From contig DGTD01000064.1 of NCBI GenBank assembly GCA_002396385.1, forward strand, positions 1 through 47,168: DNA of 47,168 bases, read 5' to 3'. The first letter of the stretch is position 1. Each line of letters begins with the position of its first letter. This DNA is from Bacteroidales bacterium UBA4345 (GTDB lineage: Bacteria > Bacteroidota > Bacteroidia > Bacteroidales > Paludibacteraceae). The notes under the pieces are model-generated. The model had not been told where the DNA came from. It did not search any database and saw only the letters and a list, made by a program, of their open reading frames with translations. This document shows, one piece after another, positions 24,669-32,568 of this stretch. The translations under genes were made by a program, and so were the position numbers.

Positions 24669-25901
24669 ATGAAAAACCCGAAAGACATCAACATTGAAGA
24701 CTACAGTTACGAACTTCCCGAAGACCGTATAGCCAAGTATCCGCTACCCCACCGCAACGACTCGAAGCTGTTGGTCTACAACCAAGGGGAAATCACTGAA
24801 GACGTCTTCAAGAACATCAGCAGCCACCTGCGGGGAGGTATGCTGATGGTGATGAACAACACCAAGGTTATTCAGGCACGCCTCATGTTCCGCAAAGAAA
24901 CCGGCACTCACATCGAAGTGTTCTGTCTGAGTCCGCACGAGCCTAACGACTATGCGCTGGCTTTTGTAGCCACCCGCCACTGCGTTTGGGAGTGTATGGT
25001 AGGGAACGCCAAGCGCTGGAAAAACGAGCAAACCCTGACGCTGCCCGTAACCGTACGCGGCAAAGAGATGGAGCTAAGAGCCGACCGCCACGGCGAGAAC
25101 AGCCGCACCATGCTGATTGACTTCAGTTGGGACGACGACACGGTGAACTGGGCCGATATTCTTGATGCTTGCGGTGTTTTACCGATCCCCCCCTACCTGA
25201 AACGCGATACCCAGGAAAGCGACAAAACCACCTATCAGACTATCTATTCAAAAATAAAGGGCAGTGTGGCTGCTCCTACAGCAGGTCTGCACTTTACAGA
25301 AAAAGAGTTCAACGAACTTGCCGATATGGGAATTGAGCGTGACGAGGTCACCCTTCATGTGGGAGCAGGAACCTTCCAACCAGTAAAAAGCGAGACCTTG
25401 AACGACCACCAGATGCATACCGAGGTCATTAGCGTTGAACGCAGCACCATTGCCCACATACTGAAATTCTTAGGCAGCATTATAGCGGTCGGCACCACAT
25501 CGGTACGCACTCTGGAAAGCCTCTACTACTTTGGCGCAATGCTTCACGACAACATAGATCTGCACGCCGACGAGTTGAAAGTAACCCAGTGGATGCCCTA
25601 CGAGGCAGGACACACCATAGGAGTCAAAGAGTCGCTACAAGCCATTCTCGACTACCTCGACAAACACCAGTTGCAGGCACTGAAGGGCTCAACACAGATT
25701 ATCATAGCACCTGGTTACGAATTCAAAGTTGTCAAGGCCATGGTAACCAACTTCCACCAACCGGGAAACACCCTTATGCTGTTGGTGGCCGCCTTTGTGG
25801 GAGACGATTGGAAGCGGATCTACGACTATGCGCTCACTCACGATTTCCGTTTCCTCAGTTATGGCGACAGCAGTCTGCTTCTGCCAAAAGGTTTGAATTA
25901 A
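24669..25901 (+). CDS. queA: S-adenosylmethionine:tRNA ribosyltransferase-isomerase
   Basis: 410 residues. QueA transfers and isomerises the ribosyl moiety of S-adenosylmethionine onto preQ1-modified tRNA, giving epoxyqueuosine at the wobble base. Family motifs are clear: YELPEDRIAKYPLPHRNDSKLLV at the start (shown here only as a marker of the N-terminus), MNNTKVIQARL, GSVAAPTAGLHFT, VTLHVGAGTFQPV, GTTSVRTLES and TNFHQPGNTLMLLV. It is longer than the 340-360 residues usual in proteobacteria, with the extra length in the middle, as I expect for Bacteroidetes. The gene stands alone: divergent promoter on the left, a shared terminator on the right. Confidence 0.96.
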   Translation: MKNPKDINIEDYSYELPEDRIAKYPLPHRNDSKLLVYNQGEITEDVFKNISSHLRGGMLMVMNNTKVIQARLMFRKETGTHIEVFCLSPHEPNDYALAFVATRHCVWECMVGNAKRWKNEQTLTLPVTVRGKEMELRADRHGENSRTMLIDFSWDDDTVNWADILDACGVLPIPPYLKRDTQESDKTTYQTIYSKIKGSVAAPTAGLHFTEKEFNELADMGIERDEVTLHVGAGTFQPVKSETLNDHQMHTEVISVERSTIAHILKFLGSIIAVGTTSVRTLESLYYFGAMLHDNIDLHADELKVTQWMPYEAGHTIGVKESLQAILDYLDKHQLQALKGSTQIIIAPGYEFKVVKAMVTNFHQPGNTLMLLVAAFVGDDWKRIYDYALTHDFRFLSYGDSSLLLPKGLN

Positions 25902-25908
25902 AGCATAA

Positions 25909-25945
25909 AAAAGCACAGCCCCACAGTTGCAGGGTTGTGCTTTCT
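25909..25945. terminator. Bidirectional terminator between queA and the carbonic anhydrase-like gene
   Basis: AAAGCACAGCCC and GGGTTGTGCTTT pair around a 10-nt loop. A-rich sequence on the left and T-rich on the right give a U-tract in both directions, fitting the two convergent genes. Confidence 0.8.
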
Positions 25946-25968
25946 CCTTTTATAACAAGCGCATAAAC

Positions 25969-26526
25969 TTATTGTGCGTTGTCTTCAAAAAAGTTTTGTT
26001 CCTTGGCATCTTCCTCCCTAAACCAAGTTGAATAGAGGTGGTAGTTGTCGGCAGTACGCTTAATAATGTTCTCGATTTGTTCAGGAGAGATGTCTTTCAC
26101 CTTTTTTGCTGGTACACCGGCATAGATAGAGTTCGGCTCCACCTTCTCACCCGCTTTGATCAAAGCATTGGCAGCAATAATGCAGTTCTCACCTATTTCC
26201 GCATTGTCGAGAATAGTAGCCCCCATGCCTACCAACACATTGTTGTGCACAACTGCGCCATGAATTATGGCGTTATGTCCAACCGACACATTGTCTCCGA
26301 TAATAACCTTTGATTTCTGGTAAAGGGTGTGCAACACGACACCGTCTTGAATATTCACGTGGTTGCCTATACGTATAGAATTAACGTCGCCGCGAAGAAT
26401 AGCACCAAACCATATACTGCAATCCCGGCCAATTTCCACATCACCGATAATGGTAGCATTGTCGGCCACATAAACGGAAGGATCAATTTTAGGAGTAAAT
26501 CCACGTACACTTTTAATTAAAGCCAT
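25969..26526 (-). CDS. Gamma-carbonic anhydrase family protein (left-handed beta-helix)
   Basis: 185 residues from ATG at 26526 (MALIKSVRGFTPKID); an upstream in-frame extension to 26661 is low-complexity and not credible. The hexapeptide repeats of a left-handed beta-helix are obvious (IGDVEIGRDCSIWFGAILRGD, then IRIGNHVNIQDG, VIIGDNVSVGHNAIIHG, VLVGMGATILDNAEIG). The metal-binding His of the Cam/CaiE/PaaY group are present: one in GVVLHTLY, and two in VGHNAIIHG. Members hydrate CO2 or are of unproven activity. A C-terminal helix of about 30 residues follows (EQIENIIKRTADNYHLYSTWF). It is convergent with queA; no partner gene is adjacent. Confidence 0.92.
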   Translation of the reverse strand: MALIKSVRGFTPKIDPSVYVADNATIIGDVEIGRDCSIWFGAILRGDVNSIRIGNHVNIQDGVVLHTLYQKSKVIIGDNVSVGHNAIIHGAVVHNNVLVGMGATILDNAEIGENCIIAANALIKAGEKVEPNSIYAGVPAKKVKDISPEQIENIIKRTADNYHLYSTWFREEDAKEQNFFEDNAQ

Positions 26527-26671
26527 TGCGTTACTTTTTTTTATTTTTTCAGTAAATATACAAAAACAATAAGTCTCAAGCCCACACTTATTGAAAAAGG
26601 AAGAAGTACAACCCCTAAGACAGCAACAGAAGCAACAAAACGCACTTAATAATAGCATCAAAAAGCAACCG

Positions 26672-26697
26672 TTTAAGAAAATAAATGGTTAAATTTG
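26672..26697 (+). promoter_or_regulatory. Promoter of the acyltransferase-exonuclease operon
   Basis: TTT at 26672-26674 and -7 box TAAATTTG at 26690-26697, 44 bp before the first ATG. Confidence 0.55.
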
Positions 26698-26740
26698 CGT
26701 TATAGATGTAGTAAACACAAGGACAAAAAACTATACAGAT

Positions 26741-27307
26741 ATGCGAATTTCCCAAAAGATATGCCAGCTAATACTTAAAGTTACAGGCTGGACGGCAGAA
26801 AGTAAGATAGAAATACCCAAAAAATGTATTTTCTGTGTAGCACCCCATACCAGCAATATGGATTTCTTTATTGGCAAAATCGGCTACACATCGTTGGGGA
26901 ACGTACGTCCGAATTTTTTAATCAAAAGCGACTGGTTCCGCTTTCCTTTCAACCTGTTCTTTGGTCCGATAGGCGGCATACCTGTTTACCGCGACAAAAA
27001 AGACAAAAAGATGGTCGATGCCATTGTTGAAGAGGCTAAAAAACGAGACACCTTCCAACTCGCCATCACTCCAGAAGGAACCCGCAGCCGCAACAGCAGA
27101 TGGAAGCGCGGCTTCTACCATATTGCCCAGGGAGCAAACATTCCCATTGTGATTGTTGCCCTCGACTTCGGGCGAAAGCGCGTCTATGTCAGCCACCAGG
27201 CCGAGATAACCGGAGACCCCGACAAAGACATCAAAGCCATACAGCGCTGGTATGTAGACAACGACATAAAAGGCAAATACCCAGAAAAATTCGCCATAGA
27301 AGAATGA
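26741..27307 (+). CDS. Lysophospholipid acyltransferase family protein (PlsC-like)
   Basis: 188 residues. The acyltransferase signature HX4D is present as HTSNMD (His36, Asp41), with the downstream motifs GPIGGIPVYR and PEGTRSR. These proteins transfer an acyl chain to lysophosphatidic acid or a related acceptor at the inner membrane. It is shorter than typical PlsC (about 240) because the N-terminal membrane helices are missing, as in the short Bacteroidetes subfamily. Its stop overlaps the start of the next gene in ATGA (27304-27307), so the two are translationally coupled. Confidence 0.9.
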   Translation: MRISQKICQLILKVTGWTAESKIEIPKKCIFCVAPHTSNMDFFIGKIGYTSLGNVRPNFLIKSDWFRFPFNLFFGPIGGIPVYRDKKDKKMVDAIVEEAKKRDTFQLAITPEGTRSRNSRWKRGFYHIAQGANIPIVIVALDFGRKRVYVSHQAEITGDPDKDIKAIQRWYVDNDIKGKYPEKFAIEE

Positions 27308-28716
27308 CCAAACAACTCCGACTACTTATAGCCGTTCTTTCAGCAACATTGCTGCTAACCGCCTGCGAAGACGAACCCGACTTTAGCACAGACGGCCGCC
27401 TGCGCTTGTCGTACTCAACCGATTCGGTCAAATTCGAGCCTTTGGTTACTGGTCAGGCTACATCAACACGCACTATCAAAGTATGGAACAACAGTGGCGA
27501 GGACCTCAAAATTGGGAACGTAGAGCTACGTTCTGCCTCAAACAGTTTCCAAATGGTTGTTGACGGGCGTTCGGGCACCAGCATCAACAACCTGGAGTTA
27601 CTCAATGGCGACAGCCTCTTCATCTTTGTAAGGGCCAACCTGAAAGAGAACGAAGACAAGCAACCTGTTTTAATCAACGACTCGATTGTTATAACTTACA
27701 ACGGGAATAAAGACCGTATCATTTTGAATGCTGTCGGGCAAAACGCAGTCGTCCTTCGCAATTACACCATAGAAAAAGACACGGTTTGGACCAACGTGCA
27801 ACCTTTCCTTGTTTTCGGAAAACTGGAAGTGGCAGAAGGCGCAACCCTTACCGTTAAAGCCGGCACCGAGATACTGTTCCACAGAGGCGCTTCTCTCTCG
27901 GTGGCAGGAAAAATCGACATCCGCGGGAACGCAAGCGATATGGTTTTGCTGAGTGGAGACCGTTTGGACGAACTGAGTCCTGGTTTGCCTTATACCAACA
28001 TTTATGGACAATGGGAAGGCATCCGTTTCATGTCGACCAGCACCAACAATATTATGGAGGGCGTATTGATGCGCGGTGCGACATACGGCATAGAAATAGA
28101 CACCGCAGAAATTGTTGACAACCAATGGCGTCTGACAATTGCGAACAGTGACATACGCACCTCGAAAAGAGGAAATCTAAAAGTATGGAATGCGCGCGTA
28201 AAGGCATACAACAGCGTATTTGCCAATGGAGGTTCACAAAACGTGTTTCTTGCAGGCGGAGAATTTCTGTTCAACCACTGCACACTGAGCGAGAACAGTG
28301 TTTCGGCCCTCCGTTTCAAGGAATCGCTAGTACTTCAAGGCAGTGAGGAGCGCCCCATCAGCAACGCTCAGTTCAACAACTGCATCATAAACGGCAGTTC
28401 AAGCAACGAGGTTGAGGTAGACGGTTCCGACTGGTGTACCTACAGCATCAACAACAGTCTTGTGAACACAACAAGTGAAGACACAGCCAGTTTCTATAAA
28501 CAATGCCTATTCAACAAAAGTGCGGGTTTTAGTTTCCGCCCCAAATACTACTACGATTTCCACATCGACAGCATCAGTTTCGCCCGTAACATAGGCGATT
28601 CAACGCTGGTGAAAGTGTACCCTGAATGTGCGACAGACCTTGACGGGAACATACGTCAGAAAGGGAAGACCGATGCCGGCGCATACACCTTCGAGGGAGA
28701 AAAGTCAGGGAAATAA
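27304..28716 (+). CDS. Lipoprotein with Ig-like and right-handed beta-helix parts
   Basis: 470 residues from ATG at 27304. A longer frame reaching back to 27100 lies inside the acyltransferase gene and is not credible. The signal peptide ends in a lipobox (LLLTAC, Cys about 21), so this is an anchored lipoprotein. Residues about 55-160 resemble an Ig-like beta-sandwich (TIKVWNNSGEDLKIGNVELR). From about 180 on, regular short strands (GKLEVAEGATLTVKAGTEI, GASLSVAGKIDIRGNA, GQWEGIRFMSTSTNNIMEG) suggest a parallel beta-helix of the kind found in pectate-lyase-like and polymorphic surface proteins. No catalytic triad can be identified. It lies between an acyltransferase and a nuclease-like lipoprotein gene. 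Confidence 0.85.
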   Translation: MTKQLRLLIAVLSATLLLTACEDEPDFSTDGRLRLSYSTDSVKFEPLVTGQATSTRTIKVWNNSGEDLKIGNVELRSASNSFQMVVDGRSGTSINNLELLNGDSLFIFVRANLKENEDKQPVLINDSIVITYNGNKDRIILNAVGQNAVVLRNYTIEKDTVWTNVQPFLVFGKLEVAEGATLTVKAGTEILFHRGASLSVAGKIDIRGNASDMVLLSGDRLDELSPGLPYTNIYGQWEGIRFMSTSTNNIMEGVLMRGATYGIEIDTAEIVDNQWRLTIANSDIRTSKRGNLKVWNARVKAYNSVFANGGSQNVFLAGGEFLFNHCTLSENSVSALRFKESLVLQGSEERPISNAQFNNCIINGSSSNEVEVDGSDWCTYSINNSLVNTTSEDTASFYKQCLFNKSAGFSFRPKYYYDFHIDSISFARNIGDSTLVKVYPECATDLDGNIRQKGKTDAGAYTFEGEKSGK

Positions 28717-28755
28717 AACTGAGGACAGGCGACAACTACTTAACCGAAGTAAAAA

Positions 28756-29916
28756 ATGAAAGTACACAAACATTTGATAAGGCTACTGACGTGTGCGACA
28801 CTTTGCAGTTGCACGGTCGCTCCCCAAGACGCACCTTCAACCCCTCAGAAATTCGCAGAAGAGGCAGAAGTACAACCAGAAGAGATAAGGGTCTGCAAAG
28901 GAGCGGAACAAGCCATTACCGACATGCAAAACGACAAAGACGAGCCTGAAACAATAAGCGGTACCGAACGTTTACGACTTGTCTCTTACAACTGCGAAAA
29001 CTTATACGACACCGAAGACGACCCGAACACCAACGACGACGAATTCACGCCCGACGGAGAAAAAAATTGGACCAAAGGCCGTTACAAAATCAAACTGATT
29101 AACGTGGCAAAAGCTATCAGGGCGGCAGGCAACGGCACTCTACCCGCCATAGTAGGTCTTTTAGAGGTGGAAAACAAGACAGTCTTGAACGACCTACGCA
29201 ATCAAGATGCGCTTAAACCTGCCAATTACCGCTATGTGCACAAAGACAGTCCAGACAAACGGGGTATTGACGTAGCCCTGCTTTACAATAAAGACAAAAT
29301 AAAGTTGCTGGACCAGAAATGGATTCCTGTACGATTAAGCGCCAAAAACCGCGCACGCGATATTCTGTATGCCAAGTGCCAGCTTGAAAACGGTAGTGTG
29401 CTGCACGTGCTTGTCAACCACTGGCCATCGATGCGGGAGGGGCAGACTGAGAGCGAAGACAAACGCATTGCCGCGGCAAAGGCTGTCCTGCATATAGTCG
29501 ACAGTCTGCGCAAAGCAGAAGACGGGGCGAACATTGTGCTGATGGGCGATTTCAACAGCACCCACTCACAAGCCGCTTTAGCGAACGTTCTGAAAGTAAA
29601 TCACTATAACAAATCGAAGGGGAAAGGTTCCCTCTGCGACCTGACCAGCCGCTACGACGGGAATGACAACATAGGCAGCCATAAGTATGGCGGCAAATGG
29701 GATGTGCTGGACCACATGATTGTAGATGGCGGCATGTTAGACAAAAACGCCCGCCTTTTCACGACCCCTTACAGCAGCCACATCTGCCACGAGCAGTTCT
29801 TGTTGACCCAGTCGAAGAATGGCTACTATTCTCCTAAACGTGGTTTCAAAGGCAACACTTGGACCAGCGGTTACAGCGATCACCTGCCTGTCAGCCTTGA
29901 CATCTATATCCGATAA
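28756..29916 (+). CDS. Exported endonuclease/exonuclease/phosphatase family protein
   Basis: 386 residues. The N-terminus (HLIRLLTCATLCSC) looks like a lipoprotein signal with a relaxed lipobox, followed by a Gln/Glu-rich spacer. The EEP fold is clear: VSYNCENLYD (metal-binding Asn/Glu), GLLEVENK, DKRGIDVALLYNKD, VNHWPSM, IVLMGDFNST (Asp/Asn pair) and YSDHLPVSL (catalytic Asp-His). Members cleave phosphodiesters of DNA or phosphate esters; a secreted nuclease that scavenges extracellular DNA is a reasonable guess. It is 39 bp downstream of the beta-helix lipoprotein and 19 bp upstream of the exonuclease. Confidence 0.9.
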   Translation: MKVHKHLIRLLTCATLCSCTVAPQDAPSTPQKFAEEAEVQPEEIRVCKGAEQAITDMQNDKDEPETISGTERLRLVSYNCENLYDTEDDPNTNDDEFTPDGEKNWTKGRYKIKLINVAKAIRAAGNGTLPAIVGLLEVENKTVLNDLRNQDALKPANYRYVHKDSPDKRGIDVALLYNKDKIKLLDQKWIPVRLSAKNRARDILYAKCQLENGSVLHVLVNHWPSMREGQTESEDKRIAAAKAVLHIVDSLRKAEDGANIVLMGDFNSTHSQAALANVLKVNHYNKSKGKGSLCDLTSRYDGNDNIGSHKYGGKWDVLDHMIVDGGMLDKNARLFTTPYSSHICHEQFLLTQSKNGYYSPKRGFKGNTWTSGYSDHLPVSLDIYIR

Positions 29917-29935
29917 ATATACAGGGAAACAAGTC

Positions 29936-30451
29936 ATGAAAAACTTTGCCGCCATCGACTTTGAGACCGCCAACAACGAGCCTACCAGTGTTTGCAGTGT
30001 GGGTATCGTCATCTATCGCGACGGTATCGAGACTGAACGTTTCTACAGTCTTATAAAACCAGAGCCCGAATACTACAACTACTTCTGTACAAGGACGCAC
30101 GGGCTGAACGAGGATGACACCAGAAACGCCCCCGTCTTTCCGGATGTATGGAAACAGATTGCGCCAAAATTGGAAGGTCTGCCACTTGTCGCACACAACA
30201 AGGCTTTTGACCAGACATGTTTGAAAGCCGTTATGCGTATGTACCAGATGGATTACATATACGACGACTTCTACTGCACACTATCGCAAGCCCGGAAGAC
30301 GTTTGGCCGTAGTTTAGGCGATTGCAAACTACCCACCGTGGCCCATGCCTGTGGCTACGAACTCTCAAACCACCACAACGCTTTGGCCGATGCGGAAGCC
30401 TGTGCTGCCATTGCGCTAAAAATTATACCTGAGCCAGAAGGAACTGTCTAG
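29936..30451 (+). CDS. DEDDh 3'-5' exonuclease (DNA polymerase III epsilon-like)
   Basis: 171 residues from ATG at 29936 (MKNFAAIDFETA). An in-frame extension to 29819 lies within the preceding gene. The exonuclease motifs are present: DFE (Asp8, Glu10), AHNKAFD, and HHNALADAEA with the His and Asp of motif III. These enzymes remove nucleotides from 3' ends using two metal ions. The length matches stand-alone epsilon-like exonucleases, not the replicative subunit. It ends the transcription unit that starts at 26741. Confidence 0.92.
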   Translation: MKNFAAIDFETANNEPTSVCSVGIVIYRDGIETERFYSLIKPEPEYYNYFCTRTHGLNEDDTRNAPVFPDVWKQIAPKLEGLPLVAHNKAFDQTCLKAVMRMYQMDYIYDDFYCTLSQARKTFGRSLGDCKLPTVAHACGYELSNHHNALADAEACAAIALKIIPEPEGTV

Positions 30452-30571
30452 GAGTAAATTTAATAGTGAAAGAGATACCTTAGCCTCACAGAAAACCTAT
30501 CAGGAAAACAGTAATAATTACAATAGCAGAAAAAAATCTATTCTGCTCACTTTTATGGTCGCTTTTGCTCT

Positions 30572-30601
30572 TTTTCAATATAAAAAACCACCCTACTTTT
30601 G
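30572..30601 (+). promoter_or_regulatory. Candidate promoter of the SseB-like gene
   Basis: TTT at 30572-30574 and -7 box TACTTTTG at 30594-30601. The leader would be about 120 nt; I see no clear structure in it. Confidence 0.4.
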
Positions 30602-30726
30602 TTGCAAGAAAATTAACAACAAAATACGGAAATCAATATTATAAACAAAAGTATTAACCTCTCTATCTAGGTCCGTGTTCTTACAAACGTAAAACACCCT
30701 AATAGTACAAACACACTTCAAGAACT

Positions 30727-31668
30727 ATGGCAACAAAAACAATTACCGGTTCATGGAAAGCGAACCGCGACGGAAGAATCAGTGCTAACGCATACGCTAT
30801 ATGCTCCGATATTCTAACCCTTGACAACGATGGCCGTGTATTCCGACAATTCGACACGACCAAAGTAATTGACAAGGGCGACGACATGAAAGAAAAATAC
30901 CGCGTGATAGTAACATTGGTTGGCAGATACACCTTAGAAGGCGACGTGCTCCGTTTTAACGATATGAATCCACGCTTTGAGAATGCCGAATATGCGATTG
31001 AAGGTAGCTCACCAGAAAAGAAAAAGGCCATAGACACCACCGAATCACACGAGAAATACAAGGCTATTTTGAAAAGTTTGATAGCGGAAGTGATGATGAA
31101 CAAGGCCCAAGAATGCCAACAGGGGAATTCCGGCAACATACCGCCCTGCCATGTTAGAGTGGAAAACAACCAACTGGTTATGAAGTGGGAGGGTTACGAC
31201 GCCGAAGACCGAATGGACCAGTGCGAAGAACCCGCCAACCTGAATCGGACAGAACCGGCAATACCAGTTGAGAAGGCACTCAACTCGGTAGCCGACCGCT
31301 TTTTCAGAGCCGTCACCGAAGGCGACTGCACCTATTTGAACAATGTCTCCCTCTTTATGCCTTGCGGCATTGAGAAAAACGGGGACAACACCACCCTCAA
31401 AATAGAGCCGCTTGTTGCTGGAAACATGAAACTCATTGTGATCTTTACCGATAAAATCACCATGGGAAAAACCGAATTAAAACAAGGAAGAATGGGTATT
31501 CGATCTGTATATATGCAGGAACTAAGCCAAATGATGGAACCTTTTGACGGCATATGTGTCAACCCTGTTAACGGAAAATCGATCTGCCTCAGGCAAGAAA
31601 TGGTTGAGGCAATGGCAACTGGCAGATGGGGCGGCATTGACGACAACGGTCACCCCGTTATAAAATAG
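30727..31668 (+). CDS. Protein with possible SseB-like C-terminal domain
   Basis: 313 residues, no signal peptide or membrane segment, so cytoplasmic. The first 170 residues are a beta-rich domain (GSWKANRDGRISA, LTLDNDGRVFRQF, VTLVGRYTLEGDVLRFND) that resembles a lipocalin-like or sensor fold, but I cannot name it. The C-terminal 120 residues fit the SseB N-terminal domain pattern: a start with EKALNSVADRFFRA, a central strand LIVIFTDKITMGK, and the end FDGICVNPVNGKSICL, as in FDGIVINP. SseB homologues have no agreed biochemical role. It is a single gene, closed by a strong terminator. Confidence 0.6.
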   Translation: MATKTITGSWKANRDGRISANAYAICSDILTLDNDGRVFRQFDTTKVIDKGDDMKEKYRVIVTLVGRYTLEGDVLRFNDMNPRFENAEYAIEGSSPEKKKAIDTTESHEKYKAILKSLIAEVMMNKAQECQQGNSGNIPPCHVRVENNQLVMKWEGYDAEDRMDQCEEPANLNRTEPAIPVEKALNSVADRFFRAVTEGDCTYLNNVSLFMPCGIEKNGDNTTLKIEPLVAGNMKLIVIFTDKITMGKTELKQGRMGIRSVYMQELSQMMEPFDGICVNPVNGKSICLRQEMVEAMATGRWGGIDDNGHPVIK

Positions 31669-31714
31669 ACGCACAGTGGCTTCAACCCTGTTATAGAAAA
31701 ACTGGATTAAACGC

Positions 31715-31753
31715 AGAAGTTTTCCACCAACTGGTGGGAAACTTCTTTTTTTA
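31715..31753 (+). terminator. Intrinsic terminator after the SseB-like gene
   Basis: AGAAGTTTTCCACCA and TGGTGGGAAACTTCT form a 15-bp stem with a single G-T wobble and a 2-nt loop (31715-31746), followed by a run of T. Confidence 0.88.
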
Positions 31754-31915
31754 GAACGGATATTTAAGCCCTATCACCTTTTCCCCGCCAGATATGCCGA
31801 TGAAGGTTCTGCCACGCATTCTTTTTCATGTAAAAAAGTCCATTACTGAAAAAAAACAGCATTTTGTTTAAATAAAACGCTTGCAATGGGAAATAAATCG
31901 TAATATTACAACCGA

Positions 31916-31945
31916 TTTAGTAGTTGAACTACTAAAGAATGTTTG
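31916..31945 (+). promoter_or_regulatory. Operator palindrome within a likely promoter
   Basis: TTTAGTAGTT, one central G, then AACTACTAAA (31916-31936): perfect 10-bp arms. It overlaps the -33 position (TTT at 31916-31918) and ends just before AATGTTTG (31938-31945), a one-mismatch match to TAnnTTTG. A protein bound here would cover the promoter, suggesting repression. The AGTTnAACT core resembles MarR-family sites, but no regulator gene is adjacent. Confidence 0.55.
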
Positions 31946-31967
31946 AATTATACTTGAGAAACACACA

Positions 31968-32030
31968 GGAGGAGGTTGGTAAAAGGTGCCGAATTTTCAC
32001 GGCAGCCCTCCACGAACACAACGTTATGTG
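31968..32030 (+). ncRNA. Possible structured 5' leader
   Basis: GGAGG (31971-31975) can pair with CCTCC (32007-32011), enclosing TGCCG/CGGCA (31987-31991 with 32000-32004). A further CACA/TGTG hairpin follows (32017-32030). The gene starts 40 bp later. Weak likeness to a cobalamin-riboswitch core is noted but not accepted. Confidence 0.3.
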
Positions 32031-32070
32031 ATTTCACCTGCAGTAAGAAACCAATTTAGTAATTAGTAGT

Positions 32071-32568
32071 ATGAAAACCATTAGAACCATTCTTCCGGTA
32101 TTGGCGCTAGCCCTTGTGTGCAACGCATGGGGAGAAAATCCCACGGCTAAGATTTCGGTAGAAACAAAGGAAGGCTTGAACACGTACGAGATGTACGATT
32201 CGGGGAAAATGTATTTTTCGGGCAACAACCTGGTTATAGAGACATCGGAAAACGGCGAGAACAAACAACTAGCAAAGTTCAAGCTAGCCGACATAAACAA
32301 GCTGTTATTCTTTAGCGAAGAGACTGCTAGCCATAACATCGGGAATAGAACTCTTTCTCTGGAAATATATCCGAATCCGTCTTCCGACTATCTCAACGTC
32401 AGTCTGCCAACTGTGAACAGCTATCCATACAATGTTTTCTCTGCGAACGGAAGCATTGTGAAAACCGGCCAGATAACCAATGGTGGCAAAATAGACATAC
32501 AGTCGCTCACACCTGGCATCTACTTCCTCCAAATCGGCAACGTTTACATTAAATTCAGCAAAATATGA
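32071..32568 (+). CDS. Small secreted protein with T9SS type-A sorting domain
   Basis: 165 residues. A signal peptide (MKTIRTILPVLALALVCNAWG) is followed by a short beta-rich mature part of about 65 residues (VETKEGLNTYEMYDSGKMYF). The rest is a T9SS type-A sorting domain: the YPNPSSDYLNV start, a central VFSANGSIVKTG, and the end LTPGIYFLQIGNVYIKFSKI. The mature part resembles the N-terminus of the next gene product (both with a strand pattern around KMYFSGNNLVIE / TIRFKNGKVTVE and a following DIxxxxF), so they may share a small domain. The stop overlaps the next start in ATGA (32565-32568). Confidence 0.85.
   Translation: MKTIRTILPVLALALVCNAWGENPTAKISVETKEGLNTYEMYDSGKMYFSGNNLVIETSENGENKQLAKFKLADINKLLFFSEETASHNIGNRTLSLEIYPNPSSDYLNVSLPTVNSYPYNVFSANGSIVKTGQITNGGKIDIQSLTPGIYFLQIGNVYIKFSKI

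Larger units (their letters stand above)
31669..32070 (+). other. Regulatory region upstream of the T9SS/beta-helix pair
   Basis: About 400 bp without a gene. It holds the terminator at 31715-31753, a 10-bp-arm operator palindrome at 31916-31936, and a structured leader at 31968-32030 (listed separately). Confidence 0.6.

Noticed and set aside
27100..27303. Upstream extension of the beta-helix lipoprotein
   Set aside because: It lies inside the acyltransferase gene in another frame; the start at 27304 gives a proper lipoprotein signal.
31968..32030. Cobalamin riboswitch
   Set aside because: AAAAGG and CAGCCC recall the core, but the GCCACTG B12 box and the GGTGxxAATCC segment are missing, and downstream genes have no link to cobalamin.
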